Below are positions 1 to 6,442 of a stretch of 31,016 nt of DNA, piece by piece (the stretch's first letter is position 1; every line of letters begins with the position of its first letter). Under the pieces are notes generated by a model, which saw only the letters and a program-made list of their open reading frames with translations, was not told the DNA's origin and did no database searches. Position numbers and translations under genes: made by a program. Origin of the DNA: Planctomycetales bacterium. Its GTDB lineage: Bacteria; Planctomycetota; Planctomycetia; Isosphaerales; Isosphaeraceae. The stretch lies in assembly GCA_027435495.1 (NCBI GenBank), contig DAHZZC010000771.1, positions 1-31,016 on the forward strand. Reading direction: 5' to 3'.

Positions 1-106
1 ACGACCGAGTCCGTGAGCCAATTCGGAGAAGCCATTGCCACGTGCCGGGGAATCGCAGAAGTTGGTCTGACCTCCACGCCCCCAAGGGGGGCTACCCCAC
101 GTAGAC

Positions 107-152
107 GGCCCCCTCGGGGGGGCCTTCCTGATACCTCGGCCGATGGCCGAGG
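107..152 (+). other. Two consecutive GC-rich hairpins ahead of the kinase gene
   Basis: The first hairpin pairs GGCCCCC (107-113) with GGGGGCC (118-124) around a TCGG tetraloop. The second pairs CCTCGGCC (134-141) with GGCCGAGG (145-152) around GAT. Neither is followed by a clean T-run. They could end transcription from a gene to the left of the window or form a structured leader for the kinase gene. The stems are certain; the role is not. Confidence 0.4.
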
Positions 153-260
153 AGCTTCATTCGACTATTCGATTCCAGCCGCGACGTGGAACAAGCCCCA
201 ACTTTCGAACAGCGTGCCCATCTCGTGAGTCTCGCCCAGGAACACCCAGCCCAGGAGTCG

Positions 261-2186
261 ATGATGACAAGCGTCGGGCCCCGTGAGGAGGGACCGAGCC
301 GCGATCGTGTGGGTCCCCTCCCATCGGCTGCGCCGAGCGGAGCCAAGCCCGCGATGAGCCTCCGCACCGCCGTCCTGAACCCGGGCTACTGGCGAGAGCG
401 GCTGCGAGAATACTCCCGAGCCACCGGCCTGACCGTGGCCCTCATCGATGAGCACGGGCGCCTGCTCGGGAGATACACCCATCCGCGATCGGGCCAGGGT
501 CCATCGTCCTCGCTCGACTCGACGGCGGTCACCGGATGTCTCTTCTCGCCAGCGAGTTCCCGACCCTGCTCCTGCGTTTGGGACGCCCTGGTCGACGGCC
601 GAACCGTGGTGCGGGACAGGCCGGGCCCGGGACACTTCGCCGTGGCCCTCTCCCTGGACGAACACCCGATCGGCATCCTGCTCGCGGGCCAGAACCCCGG
701 CCCAACACCTCAAACGCGACCCGAGGCGTCCGCTGGCAAGATGCCCGTCTCCCCACTCGATGGAGCCCACGAGCCGGGCCCCCAGCAATATTCCCCCGGG
801 CGGAGTTTGTTGCGAGTCCAGGCCGACCTCCTGAAGGCACTGGGCCAGACGCTCCTCGAGGCGCACTATCGGGCGTTCCGGGAGGTCGAGAGGCTGGACG
901 AGATGACCAGGCTGCGCGACCGCGCGATGGCTGAGATCGCCGATCGGCGACGGGTCGAGGAGCGGCAACGCTTTGTCCTGGAAGCTAGCGCCGAGTTCGA
1001 CTCCCGCGACGACGAGGCCACGGTGAAGCGACTGGCCCGCCGGTCCGTCCCCTTCCTGGCTGACCTCTGTTTCGTGGACGTCGGCGCGTCCGAGGAAGCC
1101 ATCCCGCACGTGAGCTGGATGCACGCCGTCCCGGCGCAGCAAGCGCGGTTTGACCGGTTCGACCCGCCCGGTGACGGACAATACCATCCCCTCGCGAGGG
1201 CCCTGCGCGAAGGCCGGGCCGAATTCGTACCGGAAGTCACCGACGCCTGGATGAGGACCGTCGCCACCAGCCCGAGGCATCTCGAGATCATGCGCGACAT
1301 GGATATCCGCTCCCTGATCGCCGTGCCCATCACGACCAGCGAGCGAAATCTCGGCATGTTTACCTTCTGCTACACCGGGATCTCGGGACGCCAATACACC
1401 GAGGACGACCTCCACCTCGCTGAGGACCTCGGCGGCCGTGTCGCCACGGTCGTCGAGAATGCGAGGCTGTACCAGTCCCTCCAGAAAGCCGACCGCCTCA
1501 AGAACGAGTTCCTCGCGGTCCTCGGCCACGAGTTGCGGGGCCCGCTCGCTCCCATCCTGAGCGCCATCCAGTTCCTCCGCGCCAAGGGCCCGGCCGACCC
1601 CGAGATCCGATGGGCCGCGGGCGTGATCGAGCGCCAGTCCCAGCAGTTGGCCAGGCTGGTGGACGACGTGCTCGACATCTTCCGGATCGGTCAGGGTAAG
1701 CTCCATCTCCGGAGGGGACTGGTGGACCTGGCGGACGTGGTCGCTCAAGCCGTCGAGAGCGGTCGCCCTCTCATGGACGCGAAGGGGCTCCGCCTGGAAA
1801 TCTCGCTCCCCGAGTCGGAGGCCGTGGTGAACGGAGATCTGGCCCGCCTGGTCCAGGTCACCGCGAACCTGCTGAACAACAGCGCCAAGTACACGGAGGC
1901 GGGAGGGCGGATCGAAGTGGTCGTGGAAGCCAACAATCACCAGGCGATCCTCCGAGTGCGAGACACAGGGATCGGCATCGCGTCGGAGATGCTCCCAAGT
2001 ATTTTCGACCTGTTCGTCCAGATACCGGACCTGAAGGATCGTTCGGCGGGCGGATTGGGGATCGGCCTCAGCCTGGTGCGCGGCCTGATCGAGCAGCACG
2101 GGGGGAGCGTGCAGGCCACGAGTGCCGGCCTCGGGATGGGCAGCGAGTTCGTGGTGCGGCTGCCGCTGCAAAGCGCGACAAATTAA
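261..2186 (+). CDS. Sensor histidine kinase with PocR-like and GAF domains
   Basis: Likely a two-component sensor that autophosphorylates on a histidine and passes the phosphate to an unseen response regulator. Counting residues from the upstream GTG at 186, a PocR-like ligand-binding region spans about 65-170 and contains three close cysteines (118, 128, 130). A helical linker follows, then a GAF domain at about 260-425, a HisKA dimerisation domain with the phospho-acceptor in LGHELRGPL (His448), and a HATPase_c domain with N-box NLLNNSAKYT, G1 box DTGIGI and G2 box GGLGIGLSLV. No transmembrane segment is visible, so it is probably cytoplasmic. The start is placed at ATG 261 (or ATG 264) because AGGAG lies at 253-257; GTG 186 has no obvious ribosome site. 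No regulator gene adjoins it, so it looks like an orphan kinase. Downstream small stress genes on the same strand may be in its neighbourhood by chance. The kinase assignment is firm; the ligand is unknown. Confidence 0.93.
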   Translation: MMTSVGPREEGPSRDRVGPLPSAAPSGAKPAMSLRTAVLNPGYWRERLREYSRATGLTVALIDEHGRLLGRYTHPRSGQGPSSSLDSTAVTGCLFSPASSRPCSCVWDALVDGRTVVRDRPGPGHFAVALSLDEHPIGILLAGQNPGPTPQTRPEASAGKMPVSPLDGAHEPGPQQYSPGRSLLRVQADLLKALGQTLLEAHYRAFREVERLDEMTRLRDRAMAEIADRRRVEERQRFVLEASAEFDSRDDEATVKRLARRSVPFLADLCFVDVGASEEAIPHVSWMHAVPAQQARFDRFDPPGDGQYHPLARALREGRAEFVPEVTDAWMRTVATSPRHLEIMRDMDIRSLIAVPITTSERNLGMFTFCYTGISGRQYTEDDLHLAEDLGGRVATVVENARLYQSLQKADRLKNEFLAVLGHELRGPLAPILSAIQFLRAKGPADPEIRWAAGVIERQSQQLARLVDDVLDIFRIGQGKLHLRRGLVDLADVVAQAVESGRPLMDAKGLRLEISLPESEAVVNGDLARLVQVTANLLNNSAKYTEAGGRIEVVVEANNHQAILRVRDTGIGIASEMLPSIFDLFVQIPDLKDRSAGGLGIGLSLVRGLIEQHGGSVQATSAGLGMGSEFVVRLPLQSATN

Positions 2187-2255
2187 CATCCAATAACACA
2201 CAGAATTGTCGATTGTCTCGTCGGATTCCGAAGAGATTCTCGAGAGGAGTCGATC

Positions 2256-2420
2256 ATGGGACTGATCTTGCTGATTGTCCTCGTCGTCCTGCTGATGGGA
2301 GGCCTGCCGACCTGGCGATATAGCCGGAACTGGGGCTACGGTCCCAGCTCCGGCCTGGGGCTGCTCCTTGTCATCATCCTGGTCCTGCTGGTTGCTGGAT
2401 ACATCCCGCGCGGCTTCTGA
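2256..2420 (+). CDS. DUF3309-type small membrane protein
   Basis: A 54-residue protein made of two hydrophobic helices (about 2-16 and 33-49) separated by a polar tryptophan/tyrosine-rich loop, ending YIPRGF. The pattern GGLPTW after the first helix and the GLGLLLVIIL second helix fit the short DUF3309 family, which is common beside stress genes in proteobacteria and planctomycetes; its molecular role is unknown. GAGAGGAG lies eight or so bases before the ATG, a good ribosome site. It follows the kinase by about 70 bases and precedes the CsbD-like gene on the same strand, so the three could be co-transcribed. Family assignment is from memory of the family's size and motif, not from a search. 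Confidence 0.8.
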   Translation: MGLILLIVLVVLLMGGLPTWRYSRNWGYGPSSGLGLLLVIILVLLVAGYIPRGF

Positions 2421-2516
2421 AGCGGGGCGGGGCGGGGCGGATCGCGCCCGGGCCCGCACGGTTCCCGGCACGACCGCGCCGGAGAACTCCTACGCCAACA
2501 CCTCGAGGGGTCCGCC

Positions 2517-2720
2517 ATGAAGTGGTATCAGATCGCGGGCGACTGGAGAGAGTTCACGGACCTGGTGAAGGAGAGGTGGGGCAAGCTGACCGACGCGGAC
2601 CTCACGACCTTCGGCGGGGAAAGCGGCCAGCTCGCCCTCCTGCTCCAGAAGAAGTACGGCTACGCGAGGGACGTGGCGGACAGGGAGATCGCCGCGTTCG
2701 CGAACGAGCACAACGAATAA
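2517..2720 (+). CDS. CsbD-like stress protein
   Basis: A 67-residue soluble protein with the CsbD family pattern: an early W..I.G.W, then VKERWGKLTDADL, then a Gln-Leu/Leu-Gln-Lys-Tyr-Gly segment (LLLQKKYGYARDVADREI). CsbD proteins are small general-stress proteins of unknown biochemical role, and this one has the usual length. It is start-supported by GAGGGG about six bases upstream of ATG 2517. The gene sits about 95 bases after the DUF3309 gene and about 160 bases before a lipoprotein gene, all on the plus strand, which suggests a stress-response cluster. A G-rich run (GGGGC repeats, about 2422-2439) lies in the gap before it. Confidence 0.88.
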   Translation: MKWYQIAGDWREFTDLVKERWGKLTDADLTTFGGESGQLALLLQKKYGYARDVADREIAAFANEHNE

Positions 2721-2881
2721 AGCCTCCCCGGCCCGATGGCGACAGCCATCCCGGCCCGTTCACGAGCCCCGTATTCCACATCCTCGCCCGCCTTCTTCGA
2801 ACCCCTGGGTCGGGATCGCTTTGATCTCGCGTGGGGCCGGCGGGCGCGGGACCTGCCTTCTCTCGAAAGAGGAGATCTCCG

Positions 2882-3322
2882 ATGAAACGCACGACCGCCG
2901 GTATCCTGACGATGGCGATGGTCGCCCTCTCCGGGTGCGATCAAGCCGTCCCCGGCGGGCCGGGAGTGACCAGCCCGGCCCAGAAGCCGCCCGCCTATGG
3001 CGAGGCCGACAGGACGTTCAATCTGACGGTCCCCCGGATGTCGACCACAATCCACCAGGGGGAGACGAAGGAGGTGTTGATCGGCATCGAGCGGGGGAAG
3101 AACTTCGAGGAGGACGTCACCCTCGAGTTCGCCGACGGGCCCAAGGGTGTGGCGCTCGGCTCCGCGAACCCCATTATCCTTCACGGCAACACCGAGGCGA
3201 AGGTCACGCTCAAGGCCACCGACGATGCCTCGCTGGGCGACTTCACGGTCAAGGTGACGGGGCACCCGACCAAGGGCGGAGACGCCACCAACGAATTCAA
3301 GGTGACCGTGGCCAAGAAGTAG
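2882..3322 (+). CDS. Small lipoprotein, immunoglobulin-like fold likely
   Basis: A 146-residue protein with a lipoprotein signal: positive start MKRT, hydrophobic stretch, and lipobox ALSGC with the modified cysteine at residue 19. The rest reads as one beta-rich domain (about 45-146) of the type seen in NEW3/alpha-galactosidase-associated and similar Ig-like folds, with alternating valine/threonine strands and the phrases KEVLIGIERG and FTVKVTGHPTKGGD. No catalytic motif is seen. AGAGGAG lies upstream of the ATG, and the ATG is preferred over the longer frame beginning at 2831 because it starts the lipoprotein signal. It is probably anchored in the cytoplasmic or outer membrane. The exact role is unknown. 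Confidence 0.8.
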   Translation: MKRTTAGILTMAMVALSGCDQAVPGGPGVTSPAQKPPAYGEADRTFNLTVPRMSTTIHQGETKEVLIGIERGKNFEEDVTLEFADGPKGVALGSANPIILHGNTEAKVTLKATDDASLGDFTVKVTGHPTKGGDATNEFKVTVAKK

Positions 3323-3348
3323 CGAGGAGTCGGCGGGCGGGGTCGGCA

Positions 3349-3371
3349 GGCCGCGACGATCGGCCGCGGCC
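3349..3371. terminator. GC hairpin between convergent genes
   Basis: GGCCGCG (3349-3355) pairs with CGCGGCC (3365-3371) over a nine-base loop, in the short gap where the lipoprotein gene and the CBS gene converge. There is no T-run on either side, so it is only a candidate terminator. Confidence 0.3.
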
Positions 3372-3384
3372 CCGCATCTCGCCC

Positions 3385-3822
3385 TCAACGCCGGTCGCCC
3401 GCCTCGCCGACCATCCGGCCGAGGCTCGCATCGGAGACATGCGGGGCCAGGTCCGACCACGCGATGATCCCCTGAAGTTGGCCGACGGCATCGACCACCA
3501 GGAGGTGATGGACACCATGGCGGCTGAAAAGCTCCGTGACCTCCTCCATGGAAGCGTCGGGCGCGACCGAGACCACATCCTTGCGCATAAACTCGGCCAC
3601 GGGCAGGCTCCCCAGGTCGGGGTTGTTGGCCACCGCCAGGGCCACGTCGCGGTCGGTCAGGATCCCGACCGGCCGGCCGGCGTCGACCACCGGCACGGCG
3701 CCGCACTCGGCGTCCTGGAAGAGCACGCTGGCTTCCAGGACCGAGCTGAAGGCGGAGCAGGTGCGCGGGTGACTTGTCATCACATCCTGGGCCGTCATGG
3801 GCAATCGGATCGGTCCCACCAT
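3385..3822 (-). CDS. CBS-domain pair protein
   Basis: A 145-residue protein consisting almost entirely of two CBS motifs (about 8-65 and 72-132). The first contains AQDVMTSHPRTC and PVGILTDRDVALAVA; the second contains VAEFMRKDVVSVAPD and QGIIAWSDLAPHV. Tandem CBS domains bind adenine nucleotides and act as energy or redox sensors; stand-alone pairs usually modulate another protein. The start at 3822 is chosen because GGAGG lies eight bases upstream on the minus strand. An upstream extension to 3942 would overlap the candidate promoter and has no homologous look. The acyltransferase gene lies upstream on the same strand, 160 bases away. Confidence 0.9.
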   Translation of the reverse strand: MVGPIRLPMTAQDVMTSHPRTCSAFSSVLEASVLFQDAECGAVPVVDAGRPVGILTDRDVALAVANNPDLGSLPVAEFMRKDVVSVAPDASMEEVTELFSRHGVHHLLVVDAVGQLQGIIAWSDLAPHVSDASLGRMVGEAGDRR

Positions 3823-3920
3823 CGTCGTACCTCCGCGAGTCGAATCGAGGGTCGTTCGGACCCGTAACGTGGCGACCCCGGCGAGGCTCTCCACGATCCC
3901 CTTCGGATGATCCCTGACAT

Positions 3921-3965
3921 ATTCTATCGCGTCATCACTCAATATACAATGACATTCGTGTCATT
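3921..3965 (-). promoter_or_regulatory. Candidate promoter with overlapping palindrome for the CBS gene
   Basis: On the minus strand TAGAAT (complement of 3921-3926) is preceded at a 17-base spacing by TTGTAT (complement of 3944-3949), a plausible but weak sigma-70-like pair. A perfect palindrome AATGACATTCGTGTCATT (3948-3965; 7-bp arms, TTCG centre) overlaps the -35 region, in the place expected of an operator. The palindrome is certain; promoter and operator roles are inferred. Confidence 0.35.
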
Positions 3966-3981
3966 CCTCTCGCGTTCGCGG

Positions 3982-5199
3982 TCATCCGACAGAGTCGCGG
4001 ATCGCGTCGATGAGGGCCTGGATCGCGTCGCGGAGCCGCGCCGCGATCTCATGACGAGCCGCCCGGTCATCCCGGAGGTAAGACTTCACAAATCGCCCCA
4101 GGTCGATCGGCTCGCCGATGCGCAGCAACACGTCGCGCCGGGCCAGTTGGCGGGGCCGCTTGATCCCGTAGACCTCGCGCTCGAGGTTGAGGACCGTCTC
4201 CGCCAGCCGCTCCTGGGACGGGTCGAGGTCTGTGTATCGCGGCCGCCAGCCCGCCATCCGGGCGACATGCTCCAGCGCCGAGAGGTCGATGCGGAAGGCC
4301 GCGCGATCCTCCTCGCTGTATCTCGGCCCCTGCCTCAGAAGGCCGCGGAGGTAGGAGCTGAGCCGCCACGTCCGATCATTCGCCTGGGCCCCGGCTTCGA
4401 CGGTCGGGCCGGCATAGTGTCCCTCCGCCTCCAGGAGCACCCTCCGCCTGACTTCTTGCACGCGATCGCCCAGTTCGGTCGCGTGATCCGGGCCAGGCTC
4501 CAGATGATGGAGGCTCTCCTGGCGTCGCAGAAGCTCGGCCATGATCAGGCCCAACCTCCGGGGGAGCGGGCCGCCCTGGAGGCCCAGCGAGAGCCGCCGC
4601 TCCATCGAGCGGATCCGCGGCTCGAGGACAGAGAGTATCGGCCGTCGATAGCGATACTTGATGGCCATGGGGATCAGGTACGCGGTCCAGTCGGGTCGCG
4701 TCCGGCGCACCTCAATCACGGCCCGCATCCCGATCTCGGCAACGCCGCCCTTGAACGGCTGCACCAGGTCGTTCAGGTAATAGATCTCCCCTTCCGGGAA
4801 AATGACCAGGACCTCCCGTCCCTGTTTCACCGCATCGATGGCGTAGCGCTTCGCCTGATCGTTCCGGCCTCCCCGCTCCACGGAGAAGGCGCCGAGCCGC
4901 TGGAGCCACCAGCCAGCGCTCCCGAAGCCTTCATCAAACGCCTCACTGTTTATCATGTAGAGAAACCGGCGACCGCATCGGCGCGAGATCTCGAGGCAGG
5001 CCCTCATGTCCACCTCGTCGGCATGATTCGAGGCCAGAATGGCGCCAGCGCCCGCGGGGAGGCCGCGCAGCACCTCGAGGTCGCGCGGCTCGGTCCGAAG
5101 CCGATTGCGCCAGGCCAGGTCGAGTCGGTTGAGGATCTGGGCTACCCGGATGACACACCCCGGCGCACCGGCTGGCCGGAAGGGGGGGAATTGCGACAT
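3982..5199 (-). CDS. PlsC-type lysophospholipid acyltransferase family protein
   Basis: A 405-residue protein whose N-terminal half carries the glycerolipid acyltransferase signature: NHADEVD (H-x4-D, catalytic His/Asp, about residues 58-63) and IFPEGEIYYLND (the FPEG substrate-binding box, about 134-145). Family members move an acyl chain to a lysophospholipid or related acceptor at the cytoplasmic membrane face. The second half (about 220-405) is charged and helical and has no recognised domain, so the protein is much longer than a minimal PlsC (about 240). No clear membrane helix is seen. GGAGG lies six bases before the ATG. The same-strand DUF2294 gene lies 51 bases upstream, so both may share a transcript. 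The acceptor lipid cannot be told from sequence. Confidence 0.87.
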   Translation of the reverse strand: MSQFPPFRPAGAPGCVIRVAQILNRLDLAWRNRLRTEPRDLEVLRGLPAGAGAILASNHADEVDMRACLEISRRCGRRFLYMINSEAFDEGFGSAGWWLQRLGAFSVERGGRNDQAKRYAIDAVKQGREVLVIFPEGEIYYLNDLVQPFKGGVAEIGMRAVIEVRRTRPDWTAYLIPMAIKYRYRRPILSVLEPRIRSMERRLSLGLQGGPLPRRLGLIMAELLRRQESLHHLEPGPDHATELGDRVQEVRRRVLLEAEGHYAGPTVEAGAQANDRTWRLSSYLRGLLRQGPRYSEEDRAAFRIDLSALEHVARMAGWRPRYTDLDPSQERLAETVLNLEREVYGIKRPRQLARRDVLLRIGEPIDLGRFVKSYLRDDRAARHEIAARLRDAIQALIDAIRDSVG

Positions 5200-5250
5200 C
5201 AGATGCCTCCACCTCGGCCGCCGAACTCGTCTCGTCTCGGCGCGCCCAGC

Positions 5251-5631
5251 CTACTTCCTCTTCGGCTCCCGGAACACCATCGGCTCGGAGAGGGTGAACA
5301 GTACGACTTCCTCGCCGGTCACGGTGCTGATGTCGTGGTGCAAGCTCAGCACCTGCTGGCCGGTGACATCCCGGACCATCGCCTCGAGCCGTGGCCGCGC
5401 CGTCTCGATGAGATGGGTACGGACCTGCTTAAGCAGATCCCTCCCCTTCTCGGGCGGCAGCGATTTGACCAGGTGCTGTTCGGCGGCCGTCAAGACGCCC
5501 TGAAGGCGCACGACGAGGAGGTCGCCGAGAATATGGGCGCGGATGTCCTTGGGACCCCGGCCCATGTATTCCTGCTCGAACCGCGTAATCCCCTCGCAGA
5601 TGGCCGCCTCGGTCTCACCCTGCGTCTTCAT
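5251..5631 (-). CDS. DUF2294 family protein (copy 1)
   Basis: A 126-residue soluble protein with the DUF2294 layout: an N-terminal helix (TEAAICEGITRFEQEYMGRGP), a central strand pair (AHILGDLLVVRLQGVLTAAEQ), a helix with LIETARPRLEAMVRDVTG, and a C-terminal strand segment (LHHDISTVTGEEVVLFTL). The function of the family is not settled. It starts well, with AGGAGGGGG upstream of the ATG, and runs toward the acyltransferase gene. A second, divergently oriented member begins at 5977; the two share the helix-ILGDLLVVRLQG/VVLSADTLVITLHG plan but are not close copies. Confidence 0.85.
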   Translation of the reverse strand: MKTQGETEAAICEGITRFEQEYMGRGPKDIRAHILGDLLVVRLQGVLTAAEQHLVKSLPPEKGRDLLKQVRTHLIETARPRLEAMVRDVTGQQVLSLHHDISTVTGEEVVLFTLSEPMVFREPKRK

Positions 5632-5712
5632 TACGGCCCCCTCCTGGCGTCTTCCCCATGGCGACCGAGCCCGAATCGCCTCTCCTCACTCATTACTCAT
5701 TAAAGGACCATC

Positions 5713-5820
5713 ATGCCAAAAAAACTATTCCCTTGCTATTCCTGCCCGCCTCCGCACAATAGAACAATGAAGAGGGCCGGCGAGAACCGGCCATTCGACC
5801 CCGACCAAGATTCGGGGTGA
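5713..5820 (+). CDS. Possible 35-residue leader ORF
   Basis: An ATG at 5713 preceded by AAGGA opens a 35-codon frame that begins MPKKLFPCYSC and ends DPDQDSG before TGA. It lies ahead of the hairpins and terminator that precede the second DUF2294 gene. It resembles no family I know and has modest codon bias. It could be a leader peptide in an attenuator or a chance frame. If the promoter proposed at 5733-5760 is right, the transcript would begin inside this ORF, so the two calls cannot both be correct. Confidence 0.18.
   Translation: MPKKLFPCYSCPPPHNRTMKRAGENRPFDPDQDSG
5733..5760 (+). promoter_or_regulatory. Weak sigma-70-like promoter candidate
   Basis: TTGCTA (5733-5738) and CACAAT (5755-5760) are 16 bases apart, in an AT-richer stretch between the divergent DUF2294 genes. 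A start near 5767 would give a leader of about 210 bases holding several hairpins before the gene at 5977. Match to consensus is only moderate. Confidence 0.25.
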
Positions 5821-5882
5821 TTGCCGTCGGACGACTAGATAAAGGGCACCCCGACCGGGTCGGGTGGCTCGTTGACGAGTAC

Positions 5883-5932
5883 GCCGGCGTGGTCGAGTAC
5901 CTGATGGTATTCGACCACGCCGGCTTTTTTTT
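5883..5932 (+). terminator. Strong intrinsic terminator inside the leader of the second DUF2294 gene
   Basis: GCCGGCGTGGTCGA (5883-5896) pairs perfectly with TCGACCACGCCGGC (5911-5924). The pairing continues through GTACC/GGTAT (one G-U) to a TGAT loop, about 19 pairs in all, and is followed at once by eight T residues. It lies only 45 bases before ATG 5977, on the same strand and with no gene between, so it is better read as a transcription attenuator than as the end of a gene. Smaller hairpins lie just upstream: CCCCGA/TCGGGG near 5799-5818, CCCGAC/GTCGGG near 5852-5867 and CTCGT/ACGAG near 5868-5880. Confidence 0.75.
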
Positions 5933-5976
5933 GCCCGAGGCGGCCGACACCGCCGGAGTGATGGGAGACAATTTCG

Positions 5977-6396
5977 ATGCTCAATCCCAATGCGACCATG
6001 ACCGAGCAGATCGCCCAGGTAGCCATCCGTTTCGGGGAGGGGCAGACCGGCCACGCCCCCGATGCGGCAACCGTGGTCCTGAGCGCGGACACGCTGGTGA
6101 TCACGCTCCACGGCGCCCTCTCGCCGGCCGAGAGAGACCTCGCCAGGACTCCGGAGGGCGCCGCTCAGGTGCAGGAGTTCCACCGCCAGTTGTTCGCCAC
6201 CTCCTGCATGTCCATGCGGGAGGAAATCCGGCGAATCACCGGCGTGGAGGTGCGCGAGGCAACCGCGGAAGTCGAGACCTCGACCGGTACCGTCGTGCAT
6301 GCCTTCACGACCGGCACGATGGTGCAGGTGTTCCTGCTCGCCCGGAGCCTGCCCGGGGAGACCTGGAACGGAACGGGGGCCATCGACTCGTCCTGA
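5977..6396 (+). CDS. DUF2294 family protein (copy 2)
   Basis: A 139-residue protein with the same plan as the minus-strand gene at 5251-5631: an initial helix (TEQIAQVAIRFGEGQTGHAP), a strand pair (ATVVLSADTLVITLHGALSPAERDLA), a long helix (QEFHRQLFATSCMSMREEIRRITG), and a terminal strand block (ATAEVETSTGTVVHAFTTG). DUF2294 is of unsettled function. GGGAG lies about nine bases before ATG 5977; ATG 5998 is an alternative start giving a slightly shorter N-terminus. The gene is preceded by a strong terminator-like stem that may control its expression. It converges on the large cytochrome gene, 46 bases away. Confidence 0.82.
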   Translation: MLNPNATMTEQIAQVAIRFGEGQTGHAPDAATVVLSADTLVITLHGALSPAERDLARTPEGAAQVQEFHRQLFATSCMSMREEIRRITGVEVREATAEVETSTGTVVHAFTTGTMVQVFLLARSLPGETWNGTGAIDSS

Positions 6397-6397
6397 G

Positions 6398-6429
6398 GCC
6401 GGCTTTCGATCCGGCGCCTCGCGGCGAGG
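6398..6429. terminator. Paired hairpins in a convergent gap
   Basis: GCCGG/CCGGC (6398-6402 with 6411-6415) and CCTCG/CGAGG (6417-6421 with 6425-6429) fill the 46-base gap where the DUF2294 gene meets the cytochrome gene. No T-run follows, so this is a weak terminator candidate. Confidence 0.3.
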
Positions 6430-6442
6430 ATCCGGGACGAAT

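Noticed and set aside
2422..2439. G-quadruplex from GGGGC repeats
   Set aside because: Only three runs of four G and a shorter one are present, and such runs are common by chance in DNA this rich in GC.
165..2471. Long open frame on the minus strand (768 codons)
   Set aside because: It is antisense to the histidine kinase and DUF3309 genes, which have clear domains and motifs; its translation shows no domain. Such frames arise from GC-rich codon bias.
3907..5703. Plus-strand frame of 598 codons
   Set aside because: It is antisense to the acyltransferase and DUF2294 genes, which carry family motifs.
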